A DNA stretch of 64,000 nucleotides from Erythrobacter mangrovi (GCF_013260645.1 NZ_CP053921.1:2653289-2717288), one strand, 5' to 3'. Numbered from the stretch's first letter, positions 54,931-64,000 are shown. Numbers and translations are program-made. Notes: generated from the sequence alone by a model not told the origin.

Positions 54931-56484
54931 ATGGAGCCAGTTCCGCTCCTTGCCATTCCGCCCTTTCCCGGGGCTCGCGCGCCGCGCTTCGCCTCGCCGG
55001 GGCGCACCGTCACCGGCGATCCGACCGCCCTGCTTACTGCTTTGGCCAAGCACAGGGTAGGAGGCTGTTATTGGGGGCCGCTACTGCCTCATCCTGCAAG
55101 CGTGTCAGTTCTCGATGGAACGGCGAAGCCCTTGCCGGAAGCCTTTGCGTGGCCTGCCACGTGCGATCCATGGACCCTGCTCGATAGCGCCGCTTGTGCC
55201 CGCCTGTCCGAAGGCGATCCACGCGCCTTGCTTGCGCTCGCCGCGGAGGTGCCGGTCACGCTGGTATCCGACAACGGCCGCGAGCGCGAGGCAGGAGAGG
55301 CCGACGCAGAACGGCTTCTCGAAGCGCACCTTGCCGGGTGGCAGTGGCACAACCCCTTTGACGGCGGCGCGCTCTCGGCTCTGGAGGCGATTGCCCTGTG
55401 CGGCATGTGGCGTGCGCTGATTGATGCCAACCGCCGGATCCATTCGGTCATGGGCATCGCCCATTGGAAGAAACCGACCGTGTCCGCGTTGCTGTGGGCA
55501 GGTAGCCCGGTGCCGTACAACCGGTCGCTTACCGACCTGCCAGAGGGCGGAGCGGTGGCATTATGGCGAACCCGGATTTCCGCCGCACAGGCGCGCAAGC
55601 TGGAAATGGTGTCACCGCCGGTCTTCGAGATTGAAGACGGTTTCATTCGATCCGCCGGTCTCGGCGCGGATTGCGTCCCGCCGCTTTCGATTATCGTCGA
55701 CGAAGAGGGGCCGCATTTTGTTCCCGGCGCGCCGAGCGGGATCGAACGCCTCCTGCAAGATGGGAAGTTCTCGACGGAACTCCTCGCCCGCGCAGGTGCG
55801 TTGCGCGCCGCGGTTGTTGCCGGGGGGCTCTCCAAATACGAGAAGGGTAGCGGCGAACCGCTCGTGCGCTTCGGCGGTGATCGCCGCCATGTGCTTGTCC
55901 CGGGCCAGGTCGAGGACGATCGCGCCGTCACCAGCGGTGGTGCGTTGTCCTCCAACCTCGAACTGCTGCGCCGCGCCCGGGCAGAGGCCGGCCCTGACGC
56001 CTATCTCATCTACAAGCCGCATCCCGACGTGCTGGCGGGTCACCGCCGCGGACTGATTCCCGAGCGCGAAATGGCCGCTCTCGCCGACCGGGTCGAGACC
56101 AACACACCGATGGCGGCGCTCATCGACATGGTCGACGAACTGCACGTGAACAGCTCGCTCGCTGGGTTCGAGGCACTGATGCGCGGTAAGAGGGTGACCG
56201 TCCACGGGGTGCCGTTCTACGCCGGGTGGGGTCTGACCATCGATCGCGGACCCGTGCCCGCTCGCCGGACGACCCGCCGCACGCTCGACGAAATGGTGGC
56301 GGCTGCCCTGCTGCTATATCCACGCTACCTCGATCCGTTATCCGGCCTGCCGTGCCCTGCGGAAGTGCTGGTTCAGCGCCTGAACATCGGCCCTTTGAAG
56401 TTGCGAAAAAGTGAGCGCACCATTGTGTCGTTTCGGCGTGTTATAGGGAAAATCAATAACTTGCTGAAGGCGGGAAGGCGATGA
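54931..56484 (+). CDS. kpsC: Short KpsC-like capsule Kdo transferase
   Basis: Product of 517 residues, shorter than the two-module KpsC of enteric bacteria (around 670). One complete module (about 195-480) is present, with EIEDGFIRSAGLG, LVPGQVEDDRAV, IYKPHPDVLAG, LHVNSSLAGFEALMRGKRV and GVPFYAGWGLT. The first 190 residues resemble only the tail of a first module (NPFDGGALSALEAIALCGMWR). KpsC extends the Kdo linker between lipid and capsule. Starts one base after kdsA. Confidence 0.87.
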   Translation: MEPVPLLAIPPFPGARAPRFASPGRTVTGDPTALLTALAKHRVGGCYWGPLLPHPASVSVLDGTAKPLPEAFAWPATCDPWTLLDSAACARLSEGDPRALLALAAEVPVTLVSDNGREREAGEADAERLLEAHLAGWQWHNPFDGGALSALEAIALCGMWRALIDANRRIHSVMGIAHWKKPTVSALLWAGSPVPYNRSLTDLPEGGAVALWRTRISAAQARKLEMVSPPVFEIEDGFIRSAGLGADCVPPLSIIVDEEGPHFVPGAPSGIERLLQDGKFSTELLARAGALRAAVVAGGLSKYEKGSGEPLVRFGGDRRHVLVPGQVEDDRAVTSGGALSSNLELLRRARAEAGPDAYLIYKPHPDVLAGHRRGLIPEREMAALADRVETNTPMAALIDMVDELHVNSSLAGFEALMRGKRVTVHGVPFYAGWGLTIDRGPVPARRTTRRTLDEMVAAALLLYPRYLDPLSGLPCPAEVLVQRLNIGPLKLRKSERTIVSFRRVIGKINNLLKAGRR

Positions 56485-56635
56485 CCGTAACGTTGGCTCC
56501 GTCTGATCGGAATCGTTTGAGGCTGAGCTCCCCGACATGCAGGCAATGCGTTGGGGCATCCGAACTACCAGTACAAATGGTCATGCTGCACATTTGCTCT
56601 GGCGCCGCACTTACCACATCGGCATAGGGCCCGCC

Positions 56636-57760
56636 ATGAACCTAATTCGCAAACTCGTCGAAAAATCGCGACGCAATCCGTGGTTCCTCTTAGGGGTCGT
56701 GCTTCCGGTCCTGTTGAGTTCGATCTACTATTTTGGCATTGCTTCTGGCCAATATGTCTCGGAGTCTCGCTTCGTTGTAAAGTCTCCTAACCAGCGTAGC
56801 TCACAGGTAACCTCGATTGCCAACCTGATCCAAACGACCGGTCTTTCCGGTGGTCAGGAACAATCGAACCAAGTTATTGAATATGTCCGTTCTCGGTCAG
56901 CTCTAGAAGTTCTTGTGAAAGAACTCTCGGTGCGCGAACTCTATGGCCATGGGAAGATAGATTTTCTTTCTCGTTTCCCTCGATTCTGGGAGACCAGTAG
57001 TTTTGAAAACCTTTTTGACTTTTACCGGGGTAAGGTTGAGATTCGGCGGGACACAGACACTGGTATGGTGGTGCTACGGACTGTCGCTTTTGACCCCAGG
57101 GAAGCTGCGGAAATAAATGAGCTCCTGCTCCGGCAGAGTGAGAATTTGGTCAATGAGCTTAATAAAAACGCACGCACCAAGGCGATTGAGGAGGCGACGA
57201 GCCGGGTGGTCGAGGCCGAAAAGCGTGTTACCGAAGCACGACAAGCGATCGCTGCCTATCGCAATCGTGCATCGGTGGTCGACCCGCTCCAAGAGGCGGC
57301 AAGCGTGGCGGAAATTGCGAACCGGCTTATAACCGAACGCGCCGCGCTTGAGGCACAACTCTCGACGCTTCGTAGCGTTACGCCCGATCACCCCGCGATA
57401 CCCGCCCTGCGCGAACAGATCGCTTCGCTCACTCGGGAAATCTCTCGCCAGACCGAACGTGTGGTCGGAGAAGGCAATACCATCAGCGGCAAGTTGCCTC
57501 CATATGATGCGCTGGTGTTCGAGCAAGAGCTGGCCTCGCAATTGCTCGTCCTCGCCCAATCATCGCTTGAAGGTGCACGGACCGACGCACTTAAGCAACA
57601 ATTCTATCTCGAGCGGGTGGTAAGCCCGAACGTTCCAGATGAACCAGAATATCCCAAAGCGCTGAGGACCGTGCTGACCGTTCTTGGGTTTACCCTTTGC
57701 TTGTATTTCATAATCTGGATGTTTGTGGTGGGCATCCTCGAACACGCCCCGGAGGATTAG
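56636..57760 (+). CDS. kpsE: Capsule export inner-membrane/periplasmic protein KpsE
   Basis: Product of 374 residues from ATG 56636: an N-terminal helix (about 14-34), a long periplasmic region with coiled coil (about 165-290) and a C-terminal helix (about 343-365), as in PCP-3 family KpsE/CtrB/BexC. SESRFVVKSPNQ and the C-terminal P-x-x-P-x-x-P motif before the last helix (PDEPEYPKALR) fit. It bridges the KpsMT transporter and the outer-membrane KpsD. Confidence 0.92.
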   Translation: MNLIRKLVEKSRRNPWFLLGVVLPVLLSSIYYFGIASGQYVSESRFVVKSPNQRSSQVTSIANLIQTTGLSGGQEQSNQVIEYVRSRSALEVLVKELSVRELYGHGKIDFLSRFPRFWETSSFENLFDFYRGKVEIRRDTDTGMVVLRTVAFDPREAAEINELLLRQSENLVNELNKNARTKAIEEATSRVVEAEKRVTEARQAIAAYRNRASVVDPLQEAASVAEIANRLITERAALEAQLSTLRSVTPDHPAIPALREQIASLTREISRQTERVVGEGNTISGKLPPYDALVFEQELASQLLVLAQSSLEGARTDALKQQFYLERVVSPNVPDEPEYPKALRTVLTVLGFTLCLYFIIWMFVVGILEHAPED

Positions 57761-57763
57761 GCC

Positions 57764-58546
57764 GTGGCGTCATTGGCGAAGGGGTGGGATATTCAGATCC
57801 GCGTTCTCAAAGCCCTGATGATACGTGAGCTCACCACTCGCTTTGGACGGGAGAACATCGGATTTCTCTGGGTAATGGCAGAACCACTACTGTTCGCAGT
57901 ATTGGTTGGACTGTTGTGGAGGGCCACGAAGGGGCCGATAGAGTTTGGCATAGACATCATGGCATTCGTGGTTAGCGGCTATGTACCTCTGGTGCTGTTT
58001 CGGCACTCAATTTCGCGAGCTGTCCACAGCTTTACCGCGAACGGCAGTCTCATGTATCACCGGCAAATCAAAGTTCTTGACCTTTTGCTCGTTCGCTTCC
58101 TCGTAGAGTTGGTCGGCCATATGATGGCTTACCTTTTTATAGTATTAGTGCTTGGGGCATTGGGTTTCTTCCCTTGGCCATACGATCTCGGGCTATTTAT
58201 ACTCGGCTGGGCGTATTATGCATTGTTCACATTTTCTGTTTGCCTGGTGGTAGCACCACTAAGTGAATTTAACGAAATATTGGAAAAATTGGTACCCGTA
58301 ACTACGTATTTGATGATTCCTTTTTCTGGCGCCTTTTATGTTGTTAGCGCACTTACGCCTGAGGCGGCTTCCGTGGTCCTGTGGTCTCCACCAGTTCATG
58401 GCATGGAAATGATGCGGCATGGTCTGTTTGGTCCGTCAATTGGTCCAACGTATGACTTTGTATACCCTTTGGCATTCTCGTTGCCCTGTATGACAATTGG
58501 GTTGTTGTTGTGTCGTTATGTCCGGCGTCATTTGGTGATCGAATGA
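57764..58546 (+). CDS. kpsM: Capsule ABC transporter permease KpsM
   Basis: Product of 260 residues with a GTG start, six membrane helices and the ABC-2 type layout: an amphipathic start with LKALMIRELTTRFGRENIGFLWVMAEPL is typical of KpsM/CtrC. Follows kpsE after three bases and overlaps kpsT (ATGA). Base composition becomes clearly AT-richer towards its 3' half and through kpsT than in kpsC or kdsA, suggesting a separate origin. Confidence 0.93.
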   Translation: MASLAKGWDIQIRVLKALMIRELTTRFGRENIGFLWVMAEPLLFAVLVGLLWRATKGPIEFGIDIMAFVVSGYVPLVLFRHSISRAVHSFTANGSLMYHRQIKVLDLLLVRFLVELVGHMMAYLFIVLVLGALGFFPWPYDLGLFILGWAYYALFTFSVCLVVAPLSEFNEILEKLVPVTTYLMIPFSGAFYVVSALTPEAASVVLWSPPVHGMEMMRHGLFGPSIGPTYDFVYPLAFSLPCMTIGLLLCRYVRRHLVIE

Positions 58547-59205
58547 TTAAGTGTGTCAACATTCATAAAAGCTATAAGTCCGGCCATAGTCGTCGAGCTA
58601 TACTAAGGGGAATAGATTTTTCAGTCGATCGTGGTGAAAAAATCGGGCTAATCGGAAGAAATGGGGCGGGAAAGTCCACTCTAATTAAGCAAATCGGAGG
58701 CGTTGAGTATCCCGATAGTGGGAAAATCATAAGAAATATGACCGTGAGCTGGCCGATTGGATTTAGTGGAGGCTTTCAGGGTAGCTTGACGGGATACGAC
58801 AATGCTCGATTTATCGCCAGGGTCTACGGCACCTACTACAGTGATATTCGGGGCTTTGTGGAAGAATTTACGGAGCTGGGCTCCGCCTTGACAAGGCCTG
58901 TAAAGACATACTCCTCAGGGATGCGGGCGCGTCTTGCTTTTGCCCTGTCCTTAGCAATCGACTTTGATTGCTATCTAATCGATGAGGTCATGCTCGTCGG
59001 AGATCAGATTTTCCGAAATAAATGCCATGACGAATTGTTCGTAAAGAGAGCGCACTGTGCTATGATTATTGTAAGTCACGACATGAATACAATTCGTAAA
59101 TATTGCAATAGGGCACTATTCTTGGAAGGTGGTGTTGCTCGAGAATATGATACAGTAGACTTGGCAATACAGGCTTATGAAGGCATGTCGAGAATGGCGG
59201 GATAA
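58543..59205 (+). CDS. kpsT: Capsule ABC transporter ATPase KpsT
   Basis: Product of 220 residues from ATG 58543. Walker A GRNGAGKST, signature YSSGMRARLAFALSL, Walker B YLIDEVMLVGD and the switch His in IIVSHDM are all present, so it should be active. Powers export of the finished capsule chain. AT-rich relative to upstream genes, with rare codons such as ATA and TTA common. Confidence 0.94.
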   Translation: MIKCVNIHKSYKSGHSRRAILRGIDFSVDRGEKIGLIGRNGAGKSTLIKQIGGVEYPDSGKIIRNMTVSWPIGFSGGFQGSLTGYDNARFIARVYGTYYSDIRGFVEEFTELGSALTRPVKTYSSGMRARLAFALSLAIDFDCYLIDEVMLVGDQIFRNKCHDELFVKRAHCAMIIVSHDMNTIRKYCNRALFLEGGVAREYDTVDLAIQAYEGMSRMAG

Positions 59206-59890
59206 TCCCAGGCCGGATATAGCGTTTAAGCCCTGATAGTTCTTTGGGAAGTTGATCTAGTGAGGGGCGGAAGTCGAAACAAGATTAGGCGTGGCAAGTG
59301 GCTAGTAGGTTTTCATGGCTGCGCTAGGTACGGTTCGAGCGGATATGAGTTCTGACCAAGTTGGGTTCGTTCTCCCGAGTCCTCGTAGGCGCCCTTTCCG
59401 AACTGCCTAGAATGGCCCAAAGAGGAGAGCCTTGCGGTTCCAAGGCGGAATGCCGTCGAGATCGGAAGTCGCAGCCGGATCGTAGGTGGTAGCGTCGAGA
59501 AAGTCGGCCTTTTGCAATTGTTCAGCTGCGATCCTTGAAGCGCGATTCGGCGTTCCAGGTCTCGACGATACTTGGTGCTGTCGGGCAGGGTGGTGGTCAT
59601 CTTTTAATCGCCCAAGGCCAGATTGTTGAAGGTACTGACCAAGGCTTTTTCTTAGAGGTTGCTAATCAGTGGGAGCAATGGCTGCCCGCTGGGGTAGGTC
59701 AGCGGGAAGCAGACGAGTGCCTAAGTGGGGGTTGTCTCGCCCTAGGCAAACCAGCAGCTAAGTCGCGGTGCTGGATTATCGGGTAATCTGGAATGGATAG
59801 TCCTAACTGCATGATACCTTGCTAGCACGGCAAGGCCGCAGTCCCCTCGCGTCGTTGCACACCCCAGGTGAATCAAGTAATCGAAATAAT
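59206..59890. other. Decayed 0.68 kb stretch after kpsT
   Basis: No intact gene. Short frames on both strands (a reverse one over 59313-59600, a forward one over 59535-59786) have broken, low-quality protein sequence without a recognised domain. The composition and placement next to a change in GC content suggest the remains of an insertion or of a lost gene; no clear terminal repeats are seen. Confidence 0.4.
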
Positions 59891-61573
59891 ATGCCCGTCT
59901 CATTGCCTACTCAGCGAGGGAAAGCTGAGGAATGCCCGCCTTGCCATATCCGCCGAGGGCACTTCGATCGACTTGTCCTTTTTTTGCTCGCTTTGAGGAT
60001 ACATTTCGACGCGCTTCGACTTGCCCCTGGTCCCTATCTTACTGCCTGTAAGTGGTGGCTGCTGCGCAAGCGAGTTCGCGCGCGCGGTCAATTTGCGCCT
60101 CTGCTTACGAGGTCATCAAGGGCATACAAGCGGTGGGTGCTGCAGCAAGCGCAAATCGCTGTTCCTAGCCCGCCTGGCGCACCAGTGATCATCGCGCTGG
60201 TGGCCTGCCCGACCGGAGCCTCAGGATTGGAAGAGACGCTCGCTTCGCTCGCCGCGGAAGGGGTCCACGTGCTGATCGTCGGCGACGATCCCGCCGCTGA
60301 TCTCGCCCGCCTGGCCGACTTGCCCTACTGGGGCTGCGAAGCATGGCTGCTTCCGTTGTTCGCCGGGGACCGGTTGGCCATAGGAGCGGCGCGAGCCTAT
60401 CGTGCCGCGATGGGTGAGCCGGGCGTCACCGCAATCTTCGCCGATGATGACCTCAGCGACCTTCTTGGTCGCCGAACCGCCCCCCATTTCAAACCCGACT
60501 GGAATGCCGAACTTTTCCGCCATCATGACTATCTTACCGGGGCCTGCATCTTGCGTGTAGGGTATGATGGGTTGGCAACGGCAGCGGAAGCGGGAGCTGG
60601 CTGGGCAGGTGCGCTCGTTGATCGAGCGGTGGCTGAAGGGGGCGGTGCAGTGCACCTACGTCAGGTCCTTCATCATCGTCGCCAGAGACCACAGCCGTGC
60701 TTACCGCTCCCCGCCGTTTCGATCGCGCCTGCGCTCCCCCGCATTACTGCGATCATCCCGACCCGCAACCGGATGGATTTGCTTGCGACCTGTATCAATG
60801 GTCTTGCGGCTGCGGACTATCCGGAAATTGAGGCGATTGTGGTCGACAATGACAGCGATGACCCCTCAACGGTCGCGTTCCTCGCCGCGCTTCCTGGGCA
60901 CAGCCGACCGGGACTCACAATACGCGTGATGCGCCATCCAGGCACTTTCAACTACTCCGCAATCAACAATCGCGCCGTCGCTGAGGCGACCGGTGAGCTC
61001 CTCTGTCTGCTTAACAATGACGTCGAGATGCTTGCGCCCGATTGGTTGGCCATCATGGCCACTCAAGCTCTGCGAGACGAGGTCGGCGCAGTTGGCGCCC
61101 AACTGCTTTACCCAGACGGGCGGTTGCAGCACGCGGGCGTAGTGATTGGCGTGGGCAACGCGGCTGGGCACGCACACCGCTTTCTCAAGCCTGATGAGGA
61201 GGAGGGTTATTTTCGGCGCCATGCACTACCTCAATTCGTTTCTGCGGTGACTGCGGCCTGTCTCGTGGTGAAGCGCGAACGGTTTCTAGCTGTGGGCGGG
61301 CTAGACGAGAACTCCTTTGCAGTTGCCTTCAACGATGTCGACCTGTGCCTCAGGCTCAACGGGCGCGGCTGGCAGTCCTTCTATGAGCCGCGTGCGGTGC
61401 TGGTGCACCACGAGTCAGTATCGCGCGGGCCCGACCGGGACCCAGTTGGCGCGACGCGCTTCGCGAGTGAGCTTGCAGCGCTTCAGCACCGCTGGCGCAC
61501 GGACGAAGTGTTCGATCCCTATCATCACCCGCACCTCAGCCGGGCGAGCGAGCAGTTCGCGTTGGCGATTTAG
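59891..61573 (+). CDS. Family 2 glycosyltransferase
   Basis: Product of 560 residues from ATG 59891 (TTG 59819 possible). The C-terminal half is a GT-A domain: ITAIIPTRNRMDLLATCINGL, VVDNDSDD, LLNNDVEM as DxD-type metal site and FNDVDLCLRL as acceptor site. The N-terminal half (about 60-280) has FADDDLSD and looks like a degenerate second GT-like domain. Likely makes the capsule glycan on the cytoplasmic side. Ends two bases before the next gene's ATG. Confidence 0.87.
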   Translation: MPVSLPTQRGKAEECPPCHIRRGHFDRLVLFLLALRIHFDALRLAPGPYLTACKWWLLRKRVRARGQFAPLLTRSSRAYKRWVLQQAQIAVPSPPGAPVIIALVACPTGASGLEETLASLAAEGVHVLIVGDDPAADLARLADLPYWGCEAWLLPLFAGDRLAIGAARAYRAAMGEPGVTAIFADDDLSDLLGRRTAPHFKPDWNAELFRHHDYLTGACILRVGYDGLATAAEAGAGWAGALVDRAVAEGGGAVHLRQVLHHRRQRPQPCLPLPAVSIAPALPRITAIIPTRNRMDLLATCINGLAAADYPEIEAIVVDNDSDDPSTVAFLAALPGHSRPGLTIRVMRHPGTFNYSAINNRAVAEATGELLCLLNNDVEMLAPDWLAIMATQALRDEVGAVGAQLLYPDGRLQHAGVVIGVGNAAGHAHRFLKPDEEEGYFRRHALPQFVSAVTAACLVVKRERFLAVGGLDENSFAVAFNDVDLCLRLNGRGWQSFYEPRAVLVHHESVSRGPDRDPVGATRFASELAALQHRWRTDEVFDPYHHPHLSRASEQFALAI

Positions 61574-61574
61574 C

Positions 61575-62360
61575 ATGAACGCTACCTTCCTTGAGCAGCG
61601 CCTCGCCCTGCCAGATGTGACCCTTCTGGCAGCCACCTCGGTTAATGTCGCGGCAACTGTGGCCGCGCTTGAGAAAAGCATGGGCGCAATCGCTTTCGGG
61701 GCAGCCAAGTTGCTGACCGACTGCGACCCCGGTTTGCTCCCTCCGGGCTTGGAACATGTTGTGATTCGTCCGCTCGAATCCGCTCGCGCCTACTCCAATT
61801 TCGTTCTGCGGGAACTTGCTGTCCATGTTGCGACTTCGCACGTGCTATTGGTGCAATGGGATGGCTACGTGATCGATGCGAGACGGTGGCGGCCCGCGTT
61901 TCTCGAATACGATTATCTAGGGGCAAGCTGGCCGCAGTTTGGTGATGGACTCGATGTCGGCAATGGTGGCTTCTCGCTACGCAGTCGCGCTTTGCTCGAG
62001 GCGTGCCACGATGCTGCCTTCCATCCGTCCCACCCAGAGGACCTGGCGATCGCTCGGCACAATCGCGCCTTGCTGGAGACACATGGCTTGCGCTTCGCCC
62101 CGCGGGAACTCGCCGATGCTTTCTCGGCAGAGCGAGCGGGGAGTCCGGATACCAGTTTCGGGTATCATGGTGTGTGGCACATGCCTCGCCTCTTGGGCCG
62201 TGAAGCATTTTGGCGGATCTACCGCGGGCTCGACGAGCGCACGAGTGTGCGGCAGAATTTCGGAAGCCTGATGCGGCAGCTGGCCACTGGGCGTGGCGGT
62301 GCTGAGCGGGCGCTCAGCCTGTTGACAGACAGGCTCCGCGACGCGTTATGGCGAGGGTAA
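61575..62360 (+). CDS. DUF5672 family glycosyltransferase-like protein
   Basis: Product of 261 residues. VTLLAATSVNVAATVAALEKSM near the start and LLVQWDGYVIDARRWRPAFLEYDYLGASWPQF with NGGFSLRSRALL are typical of DUF5672, thought to be a GT-A-like transferase; QWDG would be the metal site. Starts two bases after the preceding glycosyltransferase gene, so the two are translated together. Confidence 0.85.
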   Translation: MNATFLEQRLALPDVTLLAATSVNVAATVAALEKSMGAIAFGAAKLLTDCDPGLLPPGLEHVVIRPLESARAYSNFVLRELAVHVATSHVLLVQWDGYVIDARRWRPAFLEYDYLGASWPQFGDGLDVGNGGFSLRSRALLEACHDAAFHPSHPEDLAIARHNRALLETHGLRFAPRELADAFSAERAGSPDTSFGYHGVWHMPRLLGREAFWRIYRGLDERTSVRQNFGSLMRQLATGRGGAERALSLLTDRLRDALWRG

Positions 62361-62423
62361 CAACATAACGGATATACACTGCATGGTCTCCCGCTGGTTG
62401 AATCGCCACTTTTCCCGGCGCTG

Positions 62424-63294
62424 GTGCCAAGTCTCAATCTGAACGATGAGGTGACGCGCGTCGGGCTCGAACTACACACACGCGGCTTTGCGGTGTTCAA
62501 TTTTCCCGATCCCAATCTTGACCCGCGAATCGACCGGATCACGGCTGCTTTGGCACCCTGCTACGGTGTTGATTTCGCTAATCCCGATAGCGACAAGACA
62601 TGCGTCGAACGTCGTATACAGGATGCGTGGCGCTTTAACGAGGGAGTGTAGGCAATCGCTTCGAGCCCCGGCGTAACGGAGTTGCTTGCGAAGCTCTACG
62701 GCCGAACTGCCTTCCCTTTCCAAACACTCAATTTCCCAGTCGAGACCCAGCAACGTCCGCATTCCGATATTGTGCATCTTTTTTCGGCCAGCCGGAAAAG
62801 TTCATGTGTGGTGTTTGGTTGGCGATGAAGGATGTCACGATTGATGCGGGACCGTTGTTCTACTATCCGGGCTCACACCGCTTGCCGGTCGGCGAGGGGC
62901 GGGCACATCACTAGTTTCGGCGCAGAATCCATTTGAGCTCGCCTGGGCGGCGTAGTGCGAGGCTGAAGGCGCGGCGGCAGAAACCTTTCTTGCCCGCAAG
63001 GGCCAAGCGCTGATTTGGTGCGCCAACTTGCCCCAAGGAGGCGGCCTGCTGACTCCTCCCCGGCGTATAAGCTACTGGCATGTGACGCATTCTTACTTCG
63101 AAGACTGCTTGTATTACACCCTCGCCTTTTCTGACGTGGCGCTGGGCGCGCTTGACTTGAAGCAGATCACGGCAATTAGAGACGCCCGAGTACGGCCTAA
63201 TCATTACCATGGTGAGGGGTTTGTGCGAACAAGCTGTTCGGGCTCCGAAGAGGCTTCCGGCCGACGGTCAAGGGCTGGTTTGATCGCTCGTTGA
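62424..63294 (+). pseudogene. Broken phytanoyl-CoA dioxygenase family gene
   Basis: Parts of one protein run through three frames. Frame one begins at GTG 62424 and meets a TAG at 62649-62651, then continues to HSDIVH. A frameshift at the T run near 62779-62784 leads to QPEKFMCGVWLAMKDVTIDAGPL-type sequence that stops at 62911-62913. A third frame from about 62977 carries ARKGQALIWCANL, THSYFEDC and VRPNHYHG. Together they rebuild most of a PhyH-family protein with H-x-D. Confidence 0.82.
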
Positions 63295-63402
63295 GGTATG
63301 GTAGCGCTTGCCGGTGAGGATGTGTTGCGCCTTACTGGTAGAATATTATAGCGGTGCGGGCGCGGCCCCCTCGCGCAGCGTATGTCCTGAGGAAATAACT
63401 TA

Positions 63403-64000
63403 GTGTTTGCTTTTTTTGCTTTCCGTCCGCAACGCTCCCGGCTCCGTTCCGGTGCTGCCCTCGCTGCACTGACGATGCTTCTGGCTGGGTGTGCGGCGAT
63501 CCCCTCAAGCGGGCCGACAGGGGCTCAGGTCAGGTCGCAGGTCATTGACGATATTGGTAATTTGCCGATGAAGTTGGTCGAACTGCGCGACTTCGCTGAC
63601 CTGCCCGCTAGCGCGCTCCCGGCTCCGGTCTTTGCCGAAAACTACACGCCGCCAGCGCCAACTGAGCTTGTTGGCCCGGGCGACGTGCTTGAGATTGCCT
63701 TATATGAAACGGGCGTGACGCTGTTCGGCGGGGCCGCGGGTTCTGTTGTGGCCGCGGCGCCTTCCGGCATCGATCCCACTGTACGTAGCCAGCGGTTCCC
63801 GCCGTTCCGTGTAAGTGATACAGGCACGATCAACTTCCCCTTCGTAGGTGAAGTTGCGGTCAATGGCCAGACCACTGACCAGATCGAAGTGTTGCTGCGC
63901 CGACTGTTGCGTGGCAAGTCTCAGAACCCCCAAGTTCTGGTGGCGATTTCCGAAGGACTGACCAATTCAGTCATCATCGGCGGCGACGTGCGGAATCCGG
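63403..64000 (+). CDS. kpsD: Polysaccharide export outer-membrane lipoprotein KpsD/Wza-like, N-terminal part
   Basis: Frame open to the right edge from GTG 63403, with AGGA ten bases upstream. A lipobox MLLAGC follows a hydrophobic signal. Then comes the polysaccharide export domain: ELVGPGDVLEIALYETG, VSDTGTINFPFVGEVAVNGQT and a first SLBB-like repeat (SVIIGGDVRNP). This forms the outer-membrane exit for the capsule and completes the KpsE/M/T set. The C-terminus is outside the window. Confidence 0.9.
   Translation, partial: MFAFFAFRPQRSRLRSGAALAALTMLLAGCAAIPSSGPTGAQVRSQVIDDIGNLPMKLVELRDFADLPASALPAPVFAENYTPPAPTELVGPGDVLEIALYETGVTLFGGAAGSVVAAAPSGIDPTVRSQRFPPFRVSDTGTINFPFVGEVAVNGQTTDQIEVLLRRLLRGKSQNPQVLVAISEGLTNSVIIGGDVRNP

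Overview
The window looks like the chromosome of a high-GC alphaproteobacterium, most probably a sphingomonad (Sphingomonadaceae/Erythrobacteraceae type). This rests on overall gene content and codon use, not on a 16S gene, and should be read as a likely placement. Three regions follow one another.

Region 1 (1-18.7 kb) is housekeeping: a partial membrane protein, yebC, a DUF3147 protein, ruvC, an ArsC/Spx-like protein, the NAD-salvage pair pnuC-nadR, a periplasmic glycerophosphodiester phosphodiesterase, divergent ubiG/lysC, purT, a nitronate monooxygenase-type flavoprotein, purU, a glyoxalase-fold protein, a phosphatase coupled to a quinohemoprotein PQQ dehydrogenase, a dienelactone hydrolase, a stomatin/NfeD pair and an NDUFA9-like epimerase. 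It is interrupted at 5.0-6.1 kb by an AT-rich block in which a small two-helix membrane-protein cassette occurs in two clear copies plus one diverged copy; the second copy carries a scar of the 3' end of the phosphodiesterase gene.

Region 2 (18.74-46.2 kb) is an integrated mobile element of about 27.4 kb. It starts inside the 3' end of tRNA-Leu(CAG), next to a tyrosine integrase, and ends at a second, slightly decayed copy of that tRNA end at 46169-46195. It carries a mobilisation module (candidate oriT, ribbon-helix-helix-like protein, TraD-like coupling ATPase, MobF relaxase-helicase, ArdC-like antirestriction protein) but no mating-pore genes, so it is better called a mobilizable than a self-conjugative element. 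Its cargo is defence-like: a 1252-residue RecD-type helicase fused to a nuclease-like domain, a DUF5655/NucS-like nuclease, a seven-gene type I restriction operon (single-TRD specificity gene, DUF2188, hsdM, hsdS, an unrecognised coiled-coil gene, hsdR, YgjP-type metallopeptidase) with four 4-8 base overlaps, a Fic protein, a DUF6946 nuclease-like protein and a thermonuclease with a topoisomerase-type zinc finger. The unrecognised gene at 30192-31835 and the helicase-nuclease at 20468-24226 are the best candidates for undescribed biology.

Region 3 (46.4-64 kb) is an ABC-transporter-dependent (group 2 type) capsule locus: kpsS, kpsF, kdsB, kdsA, a short kpsC, kpsE, kpsM, kpsT and, at the edge, a kpsD/Wza-like exporter, with modification genes (phytanoyl-CoA dioxygenase family, LTA-synthase-like sulfatase-fold enzyme, SDR, fatty-acid-hydroxylase family) and glycosyltransferases. 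It contains a complete CMP-Kdo supply set, which is notable if the host is a sphingomonad, as these generally have glycosphingolipids instead of LPS. Decay is visible in a 0.6 kb remnant after kpsT and in a broken dioxygenase gene before kpsD.
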